DNA of 64,000 nt, taken from Burkholderiaceae bacterium. GTDB taxonomy: Bacteria > Pseudomonadota > Gammaproteobacteria > Burkholderiales > Burkholderiaceae_E. The notes beneath the pieces were generated by a model. It was not told the origin of the DNA. It saw nothing but the letters and a program-made list of their open reading frames with translations, and ran no database searches. Where the stretch lies: assembly GCA_023954045.1 (NCBI GenBank), contig JAMLIR010000006.1, forward strand, positions 62,001 through 126,000, given 5' to 3'. Positions 17,607 through 26,672 of the stretch are shown here, piece after piece; the stretch's first letter is position 1; each line of letters opens with the position of its first letter. The position numbers were made by a program, and so were the translations under genes.

Positions 17607-18908
17607 TCAGAAACTGGCCAGGACGCTGGCCGACACCACGTTGTCGTCGTACTCGACGCTTGCGACGTTCGAGGTGCGGGAGACGCGGCGGACGTCGAGG
17701 TTCACCCGGATGGTGCGCGAGTACTCGTAGCCGAGGCCGACCCCGTACACGCTGATGTCGTCCTTGCGCGTCGCGCCGCCGACGGCACTCGGATCGCCCT
17801 CGTACGAGGCACGCATCAGCGACACGAGACCGTTGAGGACGATCTTGCCGCTCAGCCTGAAACTGGGCTGCAGCCTGAGCGTCGTCTGGTCGATGTAATT
17901 CGCGGTGAGCAGTTGCTCCGACTGGATGTCGCGGATCAGCTCGGCGCGCATCGTAAACAACCCGGTCGGGCGCCACTCGATGTTCAGCCCGGCGGTCGGT
18001 CCACCGAAGTCGCGCTCCGACAGGTTGTCGAACCTGCGCTTCGTATAGCCGACCTGCCCGCCGATCGTGCTGTCGTCCGACGGGCGGACCTGCAGGCGCG
18101 CGAGAATCGCGTCCTGCCTGAACTGGTTGTCGAGCGCGCCGGGCAGCAGGTTGCCGAACGTATCGAAGACCTGCCGATTGGGGTAGTCGCCGTTGGTATG
18201 GCGCCACACGAGATCCACGGCGCGCGCGCCGCCGCGCGAAAAGCGCAGCCCCGCTTCGGCGCTGGAGAATCGATAGTCGGCCGACTGTACACCGCTGTAC
18301 GAGTTGTCGAGCGTCTCGGTATCCGCCCCGACGAAGACCGCGAGGTCCGGCGTCAGCCGCATGCCGGCGCTGCCGTAGAGTTTGACGCGCCGCTCGAGGT
18401 TCTCGCGGTTGATGTAATAGTTGCCGAAAGGCGTGGCCGCCTGCGTGAAGCGCGCGCCCAGGGTGCCGAACCAGGGCCGACCGATCGCCCAGTCCCAGTG
18501 CCCGCCGGCCGAATAGCCGACGTTGTCGAAGCGCGAATACTCGAACATCTTCACCGGCAGCACCGATGCGTCGAGCCGGAAGCGTTGCAGGCTGACCTGC
18601 CGGTCGAACGTGACGCCGACCAGCGCCCGCAACACCGTGTCGCCCCGTTTCGATTTTCCGTAGACCGCGGACGGGCTGACGCCGTCGGGCAACGCGAACA
18701 GGTTGCTGTGCCGCTCGAGCTCGAGGCCGGTGTGCAACTGCAGCACGTCGCGGTCCTCGCTGAAAATCTCGAGCGGCGCGACGCCGTAGGGCGTATACCA
18801 CGGCTGAGCGAGCGCGCTCAACGAGCTCTGCGCCTGCGCGGCCGCGGACGCGAGCGGCAGCAGGGCGATTGCCAGGCAGCGGGCCAGGGGGGTGCCGGAA
18901 ATCCGCAT
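17607..18908 (-). CDS. epsL: EpsL-like outer-membrane beta-barrel protein of exopolysaccharide export
   Basis: This 433-residue protein has a signal peptide (about 1-27, ending AAAQAQS) and long alternating beta-strands. It ends in a terminal phenylalanine (SVLASF), typical of Bam substrates. It resembles EpsL, the barrel protein associated with methanolan-type and exosortase-associated exopolysaccharide operons. Motifs such as LQLHTGLELERHSNLF and NYYINRENLE fit that family. It is divergent from the priming transferase gene and 141 bp upstream of the EpsE-like gene. The role in polymer passage is inferred from family context. The barrel topology is visible only as alternating strand patterns. 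Confidence 0.75.
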   Translation of the reverse strand: MRISGTPLARCLAIALLPLASAAAQAQSSLSALAQPWYTPYGVAPLEIFSEDRDVLQLHTGLELERHSNLFALPDGVSPSAVYGKSKRGDTVLRALVGVTFDRQVSLQRFRLDASVLPVKMFEYSRFDNVGYSAGGHWDWAIGRPWFGTLGARFTQAATPFGNYYINRENLERRVKLYGSAGMRLTPDLAVFVGADTETLDNSYSGVQSADYRFSSAEAGLRFSRGGARAVDLVWRHTNGDYPNRQVFDTFGNLLPGALDNQFRQDAILARLQVRPSDDSTIGGQVGYTKRRFDNLSERDFGGPTAGLNIEWRPTGLFTMRAELIRDIQSEQLLTANYIDQTTLRLQPSFRLSGKIVLNGLVSLMRASYEGDPSAVGGATRKDDISVYGVGLGYEYSRTIRVNLDVRRVSRTSNVASVEYDDNVVSASVLASF

Positions 18909-18998
18909 ATCGTTCCCTTCGAGAAATATTGCCTTTCGGTGCCTGGCTTAAGCTTTCATTATTGGCGCGTGAGCGGTTGCTCTGGCCCGACGGGGTGG

Positions 18999-19015
18999 AT
19001 TTCGCCTGGCGAAAT
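18999..19015. promoter_or_regulatory. 17-bp perfect palindrome in divergent promoter region
   Basis: ATTTCGCC-T-GGCGAAAT lies midway in the 194-bp gap between the EpsL-like gene (start 18908) and the priming transferase (start 19103), about 85-90 bp from each start. The surroundings are locally AT-richer. It is a candidate operator for a dimeric regulator controlling both directions. No regulator gene is adjacent. Confidence 0.45.
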
Positions 19016-19102
19016 ATCCCCCTGACGGCGGCTAGGTTAGCAGCATCGACAGACTTTTTCCATTCGTGATCGCGCCAGGATGCAGGCCGTAGAGACCACC
19101 CG

Positions 19103-20509
19103 ATGACGGACCCCCAGACAGGACGCCTCGTGGCCACCCGCCCACTCGTCCGGCTCGGCAACCGGAGCCTGACCGACTTCGCGAAGTCGGTCGTCGACCC
19201 GCTGCTGGCCGTCGCCTGCCTGTTCGGAGCGACGCTGGCGTGGGGACGGGACATCCGCCCGGCAGAAGTGATCCTGGCCGCGCTGGTCTTTTCGCTGACC
19301 TACCCGGCCACCGTGCCGTTCCGGCAGCGATCCCGCGGCATGCTGCGCCAGATCGCGGGCAGCTGGGCGCTGGTGGCGACCGTGCTGCTGGCGTTCGGAC
19401 TGACGATCGACATGCTCCGGGTGTTCGACCACAACGTGCTGGCGACCTGGTTCATCGCGACGCCCGCCATCCAGTCCGCGGCGCACTGGGTGTCGCCGCT
19501 GGTCGTGCCCAAACTGATTGCGATGCGCGGCGAGCACGTCGCGATCGTGATCGGCGCGAACACGCTCGGCCGCACGCTGGCGCGGCAGCTCTCCAGCGAC
19601 CCGTTCGCGCAGACCCGGGTAGCTGCCTTCTTCGACGACCGCGACGCGGCGCGACTCGGCACCGTGACCGAGGCGCCGATCTTCGGCCGCATCGACCGGG
19701 TCGCCGACTACGTGCGCGCCAATCGCGTCGACCAGATCTTCATCGCGCTGCCGATGGCGTCGCAGCCTCGCATCATCCAGCTGCTCGACGCGCTGCGCGA
19801 CACCACGGCGTCGATCTACTTCGTGCCCGACATCTTCATGATGGACATCATCCAGGCGCGGGTCGACACGATGGTCGGGATGCCGGTGGTCGCGGTCTGC
19901 GAGTCGCCGTTCCACGGAACGACCGGCGTGATCAAGCGGCTTTCGGACCTGTGCATCGCGACCGCCGCGCTGGTCGTCTCCGCGCCGGCCATGCTGGTGA
20001 TCGCCGCCGCGATCAAGCTGACCATGCCCGGGCCGGTGCTGTTCAAGCAGCGCCGCTACGGGCTGGAGGGCCAGGAGATCGTGGTCTGGAAGTTCCGCAC
20101 GATGAAGGTGCAGGAAGACGGCGCGAACATCAGGCAGGCCACGAAGGACGACGAGCGCATCACGCCGCTCGGCCGCTTCCTGCGTCGGACCTCGCTGGAC
20201 GAGTTGCCGCAGTTCTTCAACGTGTTGCAGGGCAAGATGAGCGTGGTCGGCCCGCGCCCGCACGCCATCGCCCACAACGAGATGTATCGCAAGCTGATCA
20301 AGGGCTACATGATCCGGCACAAGGTCAAGCCCGGCATCACGGGGCTGGCGCAGATCAGCGGCGCGCGCGGCGAGACCGACACGCTCGAGAAGATGGAAAT
20401 GCGCATCCAGTATGATCTGGAGTATCTGCGCAACTGGTCGCTGCGCCTCGACCTGTGGATCGTCTACAGGACGGTGTTGGACGCCTTCCGGGACCCCAAC
20501 GCCTACTGA
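19103..20509 (+). CDS. Undecaprenyl-phosphate glucose phosphotransferase (WcaJ/EpsB-type priming enzyme)
   Basis: This 468-residue polyisoprenyl-phosphate hexose-1-phosphate transferase starts the repeat unit by moving a sugar phosphate onto undecaprenyl phosphate. N-terminal transmembrane helices lead into a CoA-binding-like domain, in which VAIVIGANTLGRTLARQL is visible. A re-entrant helix (KRLSDLCIATAAL) is followed by the catalytic domain: GPVLFKQRRYGLEGQEIVVWKFRTMK, TSLDELPQFFNVLQG, SVVGPRPHA and KPGITGLAQISGARGET. The length is that of the WcaJ class. It stands divergently from the export genes. Glucose versus galactose specificity is not readable. Confidence 0.9.
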   Translation: MTDPQTGRLVATRPLVRLGNRSLTDFAKSVVDPLLAVACLFGATLAWGRDIRPAEVILAALVFSLTYPATVPFRQRSRGMLRQIAGSWALVATVLLAFGLTIDMLRVFDHNVLATWFIATPAIQSAAHWVSPLVVPKLIAMRGEHVAIVIGANTLGRTLARQLSSDPFAQTRVAAFFDDRDAARLGTVTEAPIFGRIDRVADYVRANRVDQIFIALPMASQPRIIQLLDALRDTTASIYFVPDIFMMDIIQARVDTMVGMPVVAVCESPFHGTTGVIKRLSDLCIATAALVVSAPAMLVIAAAIKLTMPGPVLFKQRRYGLEGQEIVVWKFRTMKVQEDGANIRQATKDDERITPLGRFLRRTSLDELPQFFNVLQGKMSVVGPRPHAIAHNEMYRKLIKGYMIRHKVKPGITGLAQISGARGETDTLEKMEMRIQYDLEYLRNWSLRLDLWIVYRTVLDAFRDPNAY

Positions 20510-20531
20510 CGGCGCCGCATCGGCGTCAGGC

Positions 20532-20553
20532 CGTCGTGCGAGGCAGCACGGCG
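20532..20553 (+). terminator. Hairpin after the priming transferase
   Basis: An 8-bp stem, CGTCGTGC / GCACGGCG with one wobble, encloses a GAGGCA loop in the 101-bp gap before the first Ig-repeat gene. It may separate the two transcription units. No U-tract is present. Confidence 0.35.
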
Positions 20554-20610
20554 ACGGCGAGCCAGATCGCCGTCGAGCGAACCAATACAGTCAGGGCGAG
20601 GTAGGAAGAC

Positions 20611-23600
20611 ATGGCGATCATCCTCGAGGCGGTTGCCGCCAACGGCGCGGTGCAGCGCGTACCGCTGGCCGACGCGGCCACCGTCGTGCCGGCGCAACCG
20701 GGCCTGCGCTACCGGCTGTTCAACGACACCGGCGGACGCGTGTCGCCGGCGGCGCTGGTCAAGCGCGTCGACGGCGACCTCGTCGTCGAGGGCCTGGCCG
20801 ACGACAAGAGCTTGTCGCTGCAGGGCTTCTTCAGCCGCTGCACGCCGCAGGATCCCTGCTCGATGTCGATGGAAAACATCGGCGGCACGCCCGAGGAGGC
20901 GGTCACCCCGGCGACGCAACCCGTGGCGGCGCTGCCCGAGGGCGGATTCCTGATGTACGCGTCGGGGATGACGGCTTCCGAAGTCGTGTCCTCGCGCGAC
21001 AGCGACTTCTCGTTCAAGCCGGTGCTCGGGGTCGTGGGCGGAATCGCGATCGTCGGCGCGGCAGGCGGCGGAGGGGGCGGGTCCGGCGCCAAGTCCTCGG
21101 ACACGACCCCGCCCGATGCACCGGTCATCACCAGCGGGGAATTCACCAACCAGGTCAAGCCGACGATCGCCGGCACCGCCGAGCCCGGATCGAAGGTCAC
21201 GCTGACACTCGACGTCGGCAACGACGGCAGGGCCGACGTGACCTACGACGCCACGGTCGCCTCGAACGGGACCTGGTCGGTCGACACGGCCACGGCGACG
21301 CCCACCGCGGGATCGTTGCCGACGATCGACGAAGGGGTCACGACGTCGATCTCGGCGCGCGCCGTCGACACGGCGGGCAACGCGAGCGCGCTGACCATCG
21401 GCCGCCTGACGCTGGACACCGGCGCGCCGCCGCCGCCCACCATCGACAGCCCGCTGCTGACGAACGATACGACGCCGGTGATACACGGCTTCGCGGAACC
21501 CGGTTCGATCGTGACGGTGGAACTCGACCTGAACCGCGACGGCACGCCCGACGTCCGGTGGAACGCCACCGCGCTCGCCTCCGGCGCCTACAGCGTCGAC
21601 ATCGGCAGCGCGCCGGCCAGCGGGTCCCTGCCCGGGGGCAAGCTGGGAGACGTCAGCACGACGACGTTGTCGGTGTTCGCTTCCGACCTCGCAGGCAACG
21701 CCAGCACCCGCGTGCAGGCGGAACTGCGGGTCGACACCTCGATACCGCCACCGCCGCAGATCGTCACGCCGATCGCCGGCGACAACATGATCAATGCCGC
21801 CGAAGCGGGAGCCGCGGTGACGATTTCCGGCACGCTGGACGCGGCCTACGCCGACCGGCCCGTGAGCGTGCAGTGGGGAAGCCTCGCGCCCCGCGCCGCG
21901 ACCGTGACCGGGACCGCCTGGTCGATCACCTTCGCGGCCGCAGACATCCCCGCAGACGGCGTGCAGACGGTTCGCGCGACCTACGTGAATGCCGCGGGGA
22001 CGACGAGCGTCGAGGCGACACAGCCGCTGATGATCGACCGCGTGACACCGGGCGCTCCCTCGATCGCGCTGAACCCCGGCAGTGACTCCGGCACGCCGGG
22101 CGACGGGATCACCAGCGACGACACGCCGACGATCCGCGTCGCGCTCACCGGCACCGGCACCGCAGCCGGCGACACGATCACGATCCGCAGCGGCGCCACC
22201 GACGTAGCCACGGCCCAGGTGTCGGCATCCGACGTGTCGGTCGGCTACGTCGATGTGACGACCGCATCGCTCGGAGCCGACGGGGCGAAGACGCTGACCG
22301 CGACCCTGACCGACGCGGTCGGCAACGTATCGGCTGCCTCGACGCAATTGCCGATCACGATCGACCGCTCGGCGCCGACCCTGGTCATCACCGACGACAC
22401 TCCCGGCGCCGCCACGGGGCCGGTCACCTTCACCTTCACCTTCAGCGAACCCGTCAGCGATTTCACCGCCAGCGACATCGTGGTCGCAGGTGGCACCAAG
22501 GGGGCGTTCACGACGGTCAGCGCCACCGTGTACCGCCTCGTCGTCACCCCGCCCGCCGACACGAACGGGCAGATCACGGTCGACGTCCCCGCGGGTGTCG
22601 CCCTGGACGTCGCCGGCACCGGCAACATCGCCGCCACCCAGGCCGTCCAGCCGTACTCGCTCGGGATCCCACCCACGCTCGCGATCACCGACGACGCGCC
22701 CGGCACCGCCACCGGGCCGGTCACCTTCACCTTCACGTTCAGCGAGCCGGTCAACGGCTTCACCGCCAGCGACGTCACGGTCACCAACGGCACCAAGGGC
22801 ACCTTCACCGGTGCCGATGGCAGCAGCGTCTACACGCTGGTCGTGACGCCCACCGCAGGCGCGGCCGGCAACATCGGCGTGTCGGTCGCCGCCGGCGCCG
22901 CCACCGACCTGCCCGGAAACCCGAGCGTCGGGCCCGTCTCGGCGTCGCAACCGTTCGACACTGCCCCGCCCACGCTCGCGATCACCGACAGCGCGCCCGG
23001 CACCGCCACCGGGCCGGTCACGTTCACCTTCACGTTCAGCGAACCGGTGAACGGCTTCACCGCCAGCGACGTGGCGGTCACCAACGGCACCAAGGGCACC
23101 TTTACCGGCGCCAACGGCGACAGCGTCTACACGCTCGTCGTGACGCCGCCGGCCGACAGCAGCGGCAACATCGACGTCTCGGTCGCCGCCGGCACGGCGA
23201 ACGACCTGTCCGGAAATCCCAGCGTCGTGCCGGTCTCGGCCTCGCAGGCCTTCGACACCGCAGTCGCACCCACGCTCGCGATCACCGACAACTCGCCCGG
23301 CACCGCCACCGGGCCGGTCACGTTCACCTTCACGTTCAGCGAACCGGTCAACGGCTTCACCGCCAGCGACGTGGCGGTCACCAACGGCACCAAGGGCACC
23401 TTCACCGGCGCCAACGGCGACAGCGTCTACACGCTCGTCGTGACGCCGCCGGCCGACAGCAGCGGCAACATCGACGTCTCGGTCGCCGCCGGCACGGCGA
23501 ACGACCTGTCCGGAAATGCCAGCGTCGGGCCGGTCTCGACCTCGCAGGCGTTCGATACCGCCGAGCCGACGCTGACGATCACCGACAACGCGTCCGGCAT

Positions 23601-24183
23601 CGCTACCGGACCGGTCACGTTCACCTTCACCTTCAGCGAACCGGTCAACGGCTTCACCGCCGGCGACGTCACGGTCACCAACGGCACCAAGGGCACCTTC
23701 ACCGGCGCCAACGGCGACAGCGCCTACACACTCGTCGTGACGCCGCCGGCCGACAGCAGCGGCAACATCGACGTCTCGGTCGCCGCCGGCACGGCGAACG
23801 ACCTGCCCGGAAATCCCAGCGTCGGGCCGGTCTCGACCTCGCAGGCGTTCGATACTGCCGCGCCGACCGTCACGATCTCGCAGATTCTCGACGACGTCCC
23901 GCCCCCAGGCGTGCCAGTCGCCAACGGCGGCACCACCGACGACAACTCGCCGACACTCGTGCTGACTTTCAGCGAATTGTTCACGACCGGCGGCAAGCTG
24001 GAGATTTTCCGCGACGGCTCGTCGATCGGCTTCGCGACGCCCAACAATTCGACGACCGTCAATTTCACCGACACCACGACGCCCGCCGACGGCGCGCACG
24101 CCTATACGGCGCAGATGACCGACGCCGCCGGCAACGTCGGTAGTCTCAGCGACCCGTACACGGTGACCATCACCACGATCTGA
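20611..24183 (+). CDS. Large Ig-repeat surface protein with BapA-like prefix domain (copy 1)
   Basis: This 1190-residue protein has no Sec signal peptide. Residues 1-130 resemble a BapA-type prefix (DLVVEGLADDKSLSLQGFF) and contain a close cysteine pair (Cys77 and Cys83), which appear to be the only cysteines. A hydrophobic glycine run follows (about 137-158, PVLGVVGGIAIVGAAG then GGGGG). The rest is tandem bacterial Ig-like domains, including five nearly identical units of about 99 residues (PVTFTFTFSEPVNGF...VTNGTKGTFTG) at about 592-1088. It ends directly after an Ig strand (YTVTITTI) with no RTX nonapeptides or separate C-terminal secretion domain. A good ribosome site (GGTAGGAAG) precedes the ATG. 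It is probably exported by the type I system encoded at 27861-32373 and acts as an adhesin. Both points are inference. Confidence 0.82.
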   Translation: MAIILEAVAANGAVQRVPLADAATVVPAQPGLRYRLFNDTGGRVSPAALVKRVDGDLVVEGLADDKSLSLQGFFSRCTPQDPCSMSMENIGGTPEEAVTPATQPVAALPEGGFLMYASGMTASEVVSSRDSDFSFKPVLGVVGGIAIVGAAGGGGGGSGAKSSDTTPPDAPVITSGEFTNQVKPTIAGTAEPGSKVTLTLDVGNDGRADVTYDATVASNGTWSVDTATATPTAGSLPTIDEGVTTSISARAVDTAGNASALTIGRLTLDTGAPPPPTIDSPLLTNDTTPVIHGFAEPGSIVTVELDLNRDGTPDVRWNATALASGAYSVDIGSAPASGSLPGGKLGDVSTTTLSVFASDLAGNASTRVQAELRVDTSIPPPPQIVTPIAGDNMINAAEAGAAVTISGTLDAAYADRPVSVQWGSLAPRAATVTGTAWSITFAAADIPADGVQTVRATYVNAAGTTSVEATQPLMIDRVTPGAPSIALNPGSDSGTPGDGITSDDTPTIRVALTGTGTAAGDTITIRSGATDVATAQVSASDVSVGYVDVTTASLGADGAKTLTATLTDAVGNVSAASTQLPITIDRSAPTLVITDDTPGAATGPVTFTFTFSEPVSDFTASDIVVAGGTKGAFTTVSATVYRLVVTPPADTNGQITVDVPAGVALDVAGTGNIAATQAVQPYSLGIPPTLAITDDAPGTATGPVTFTFTFSEPVNGFTASDVTVTNGTKGTFTGADGSSVYTLVVTPTAGAAGNIGVSVAAGAATDLPGNPSVGPVSASQPFDTAPPTLAITDSAPGTATGPVTFTFTFSEPVNGFTASDVAVTNGTKGTFTGANGDSVYTLVVTPPADSSGNIDVSVAAGTANDLSGNPSVVPVSASQAFDTAVAPTLAITDNSPGTATGPVTFTFTFSEPVNGFTASDVAVTNGTKGTFTGANGDSVYTLVVTPPADSSGNIDVSVAAGTANDLSGNASVGPVSTSQAFDTAEPTLTITDNASGIATGPVTFTFTFSEPVNGFTAGDVTVTNGTKGTFTGANGDSAYTLVVTPPADSSGNIDVSVAAGTANDLPGNPSVGPVSTSQAFDTAAPTVTISQILDDVPPPGVPVANGGTTDDNSPTLVLTFSELFTTGGKLEIFRDGSSIGFATPNNSTTVNFTDTTTPADGAHAYTAQMTDAAGNVGSLSDPYTVTITTI
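22384..23874 (+). repeat. Five tandem 297-300 bp Ig-domain repeats
   Basis: In-frame repeat units begin near 22384, 22681, 22978, 23278 and 23575. Units three and four differ at only 5 of 240 aligned bases (22981-23220 versus 23281-23520), while units one and two are more divergent. This indicates recent duplication or gene conversion within the coding sequence. Confidence 0.9.
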
Positions 24184-24198
24184 CCCGGACGACACAGG

Positions 24199-26613
24199 AT
24201 GAGTCCGCTCGTCCTCGAAACGATCGCGGCCGACGGCACGGTCCTCGTCCGCACGCCGCTGGTCATCGGCGTCACGCTGGTGCAGGCGCAGCCCGGCAAT
24301 GCCTACCGCGTGGTCAACGACCTCGGCGGCAGGGTGACGAATTCGGCACTGGTCCACCGCGTCGGCGACGACCTCAGGATCGACCTGCCGCAGGACCGCA
24401 ACGTCTCGCTCGAGGGGTTCTTCTCGCGCTGCAGTCCCGGGAGTCCGTGCACGCTGTCGATGGAAAACATCGGCGGGCTCCCCGGGGAGACGGTGACGCC
24501 GGCCACGCAGCCGGTCGTGGAACTCCCGGACGGCGGCCTCCTGATGTACGCATCGGGCGCTCCGGCGGCGCCCGCGCCCGCCGAGGATTCGGCGTTCTCG
24601 TTCAAGCCGCTGGCCGGCATCGCCGGAGGACTCGCGATCATCGCCGGCGCGGCCGGCGGCGGCGGTGGCAGCGGCAGCAGTTCCGGCGACACGGTTGCGC
24701 CCGATCCGCCGCGGATCACCAGCAGCCCGTTCACGCGGCTTGCGCATCCGGCGTTCACGGGAACGGCCGAGCCGGGGGCCAAGGTGACGCTCACCCTGTT
24801 CGACACGACCCCCGTCACCTACGAGACCACGGCGGCGTCCGACGGAACCTGGCTGATCGACACCGCGGTGGATGCGCCGAGGCTGGGCGCGCGAATCGCG
24901 CTCGCCGAGGGCGTCTCGATCCCCCTCGGGGTGATTGCCACCGACGCGTCGGGGAATGCGAGCGCGATCGCGACGGGCACCGTAACCCTCGACACGATCG
25001 CACTGCCGGCGCCGATCATCACCAGTCCGCTGGTCACGGCCGACACGACGCCTGCCATTCGCGGCACCGCTGAGCCCGGCTCGCGAGTCACGCTGGCGCT
25101 CGACCTCGACCGCGACGGCAACGTCGATGCGACCTGGACGACGGTGGCGAACGACTCCGGCGTCTGGTCGATCGACCTGGCGAACGCGCCGGCGAGCGGC
25201 TCGCTGCCGGGCGGCCAGCTGACCGACGGCAGCAGCACCGGCATCACGGTCACCGCGAGCGACAACGCCGGCAATGCCAGCCCGGCGACGACGGCTGTGC
25301 TGAGGGTCGACACCAGCCTGCCGCCTGCACCGACCATCGGAGTCGTCTCGGGCGACGACGCCGTCAACGCGGCCGAAGCGGGGGTCGGCGTGACGATCAG
25401 CGGGACCCTGCCCGAGGCAGACCGTCCGGTGAGCGTCTCCTGGGGCGGCGTGACGATCGCCGCGACCGTCAGCGGCACCAGCTGGACTGCCGTCTTCGCG
25501 CCCGGACAGATTCCCGGCGCGGACGGCACGGTCCCGGTCACGGCCAGCTACCTGTCGGCCGACGGCGCCACCAGCGAGGTGGGCAGCCGCGGCGTGCTGA
25601 TCGACCGGATCGCGCCGCTTGCGCCGTCGATCGCAGCCGTGCCGGAGAACTCGGGTGGCGGCATCAACGCGGTCGAGGCATCCGACGGCACGCAGGTCCG
25701 CATCTCGCTCGCCGGCACGGGCGCCGCAGCCGGCGACCACATCGTATTGACGTGGGGCGGCACCGCCGTGGCCACGCACACGATCAGCGCCACCGAACTG
25801 GGCGGCGGGCTCGCGACCATCACGGTCGCCGGGTCCGCGCTCGCCGGCCTGCCGGACGGTACCGGCAGCCTCGTCGCACGCATCGACGACCTCGCCGGCA
25901 ACGCAGGCGCACCGAGCGAGGCGTTCGTCGTGACGCTCGATCGCTCGCCGCCGGCGGCGAGCGCGCGAATCACGACCGTGACGGACGACGTGCCACTGGT
26001 CACCGGCAGCGTCGCCAACGGCGGGGTGACCAACGACAGCGCGCCCACCGTTTCGGGGACGCTCTCCGCGACGCCGGCCTCCGGCGACGTGGTCGAGGTG
26101 CTGCGCAACGGCCAGCCGGTCGGGTTCGCGACCGTCTCGGGCACCAGCTGGAGCTTCGGCGATTCGGGGCTGCCCGACGGCGGGACCTATACCTACACCG
26201 CGCGCGTCGTCGACGGCGCCGGCAACCGCGGCAGCCTCGGCAGCGGATACTCCATCGTGGTGGACACCACGGCGCCCAACCACACCCTGGTCGACGCCGA
26301 CGTCGTCGACAACGTGAAGCCCGGCCAAGGCTCGGTGGCCGACGGCGGCACGACCAACGACACGCGCCCGGAATTGACGCTGAAGCTCGATGCCGTGCTC
26401 TCGAGCGGCGAGTCGCTGCGAATCTATCGGTCCACGGACTCCGGCGACGCCTCGATGATCGGGGTGGCCACTCGCGACCGGGGCACGACGTACTCCTACA
26501 CCGAGGACAGCCCGCTCGCCAGGGGCTCGAGCTACACCTATTCGGCCGACGTCGCAGACGCAGCCGGCAATCTCGCGCCGCTGCCCTTGAAGTACACGAT
26601 CACCGTGATCTAG
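24199..26613 (+). CDS. Ig-repeat surface protein with BapA-like prefix domain (copy 2)
   Basis: This 804-residue paralogue of the preceding protein starts 15 bp after it. The prefix is conserved (PGNAYRVVNDLGGRVTNSALV, GFFSRCSPGSPC, MENIGG), with the cysteine pair at 78 and 84 and a hydrophobic glycine-rich stretch at about 138-155. Divergent Ig-like domains of about 100 residues follow, without the recent tandem amplification seen in copy 1. The protein ends with a beta-strand, LKYTITVI, similar to the end of copy 1. No signal peptide, RTX motif or sortase-like anchor is visible. Co-transcription with copy 1 is likely. An extracellular adhesive role is inferred from the architecture and the neighbouring type I secretion genes. 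Confidence 0.82.
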   Translation: MSPLVLETIAADGTVLVRTPLVIGVTLVQAQPGNAYRVVNDLGGRVTNSALVHRVGDDLRIDLPQDRNVSLEGFFSRCSPGSPCTLSMENIGGLPGETVTPATQPVVELPDGGLLMYASGAPAAPAPAEDSAFSFKPLAGIAGGLAIIAGAAGGGGGSGSSSGDTVAPDPPRITSSPFTRLAHPAFTGTAEPGAKVTLTLFDTTPVTYETTAASDGTWLIDTAVDAPRLGARIALAEGVSIPLGVIATDASGNASAIATGTVTLDTIALPAPIITSPLVTADTTPAIRGTAEPGSRVTLALDLDRDGNVDATWTTVANDSGVWSIDLANAPASGSLPGGQLTDGSSTGITVTASDNAGNASPATTAVLRVDTSLPPAPTIGVVSGDDAVNAAEAGVGVTISGTLPEADRPVSVSWGGVTIAATVSGTSWTAVFAPGQIPGADGTVPVTASYLSADGATSEVGSRGVLIDRIAPLAPSIAAVPENSGGGINAVEASDGTQVRISLAGTGAAAGDHIVLTWGGTAVATHTISATELGGGLATITVAGSALAGLPDGTGSLVARIDDLAGNAGAPSEAFVVTLDRSPPAASARITTVTDDVPLVTGSVANGGVTNDSAPTVSGTLSATPASGDVVEVLRNGQPVGFATVSGTSWSFGDSGLPDGGTYTYTARVVDGAGNRGSLGSGYSIVVDTTAPNHTLVDADVVDNVKPGQGSVADGGTTNDTRPELTLKLDAVLSSGESLRIYRSTDSGDASMIGVATRDRGTTYSYTEDSPLARGSSYTYSADVADAAGNLAPLPLKYTITVI

Positions 26614-26672
26614 GAAGAGGACCGCGCCGGGACTCGGGTCTAGAATGGCGCGGGCAAGATCGAGGAAAGGAC

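Noticed and set aside
18909..19102. A sigma-54 promoter upstream of the EpsL-like gene (AGGCAC...GGCAA)
   Set aside because: The spacing between the GG and GC elements is 9 rather than the required 10 bases and the first T is missing, so I do not call it.
22384..23874. Regular repeats that could be mistaken for a CRISPR or non-coding array
   Set aside because: The period is 297-300 bp, in frame and wholly coding. There are no short direct repeats with unique spacers and no cas genes.
20611..26613. RTX calcium-binding repeats or a LapG-type cleavage site in the Ig proteins
   Set aside because: No GGxGxDxUx nonapeptides were found, and no TAAG or PAAG retention-module site is evident near the N-terminus of either protein.
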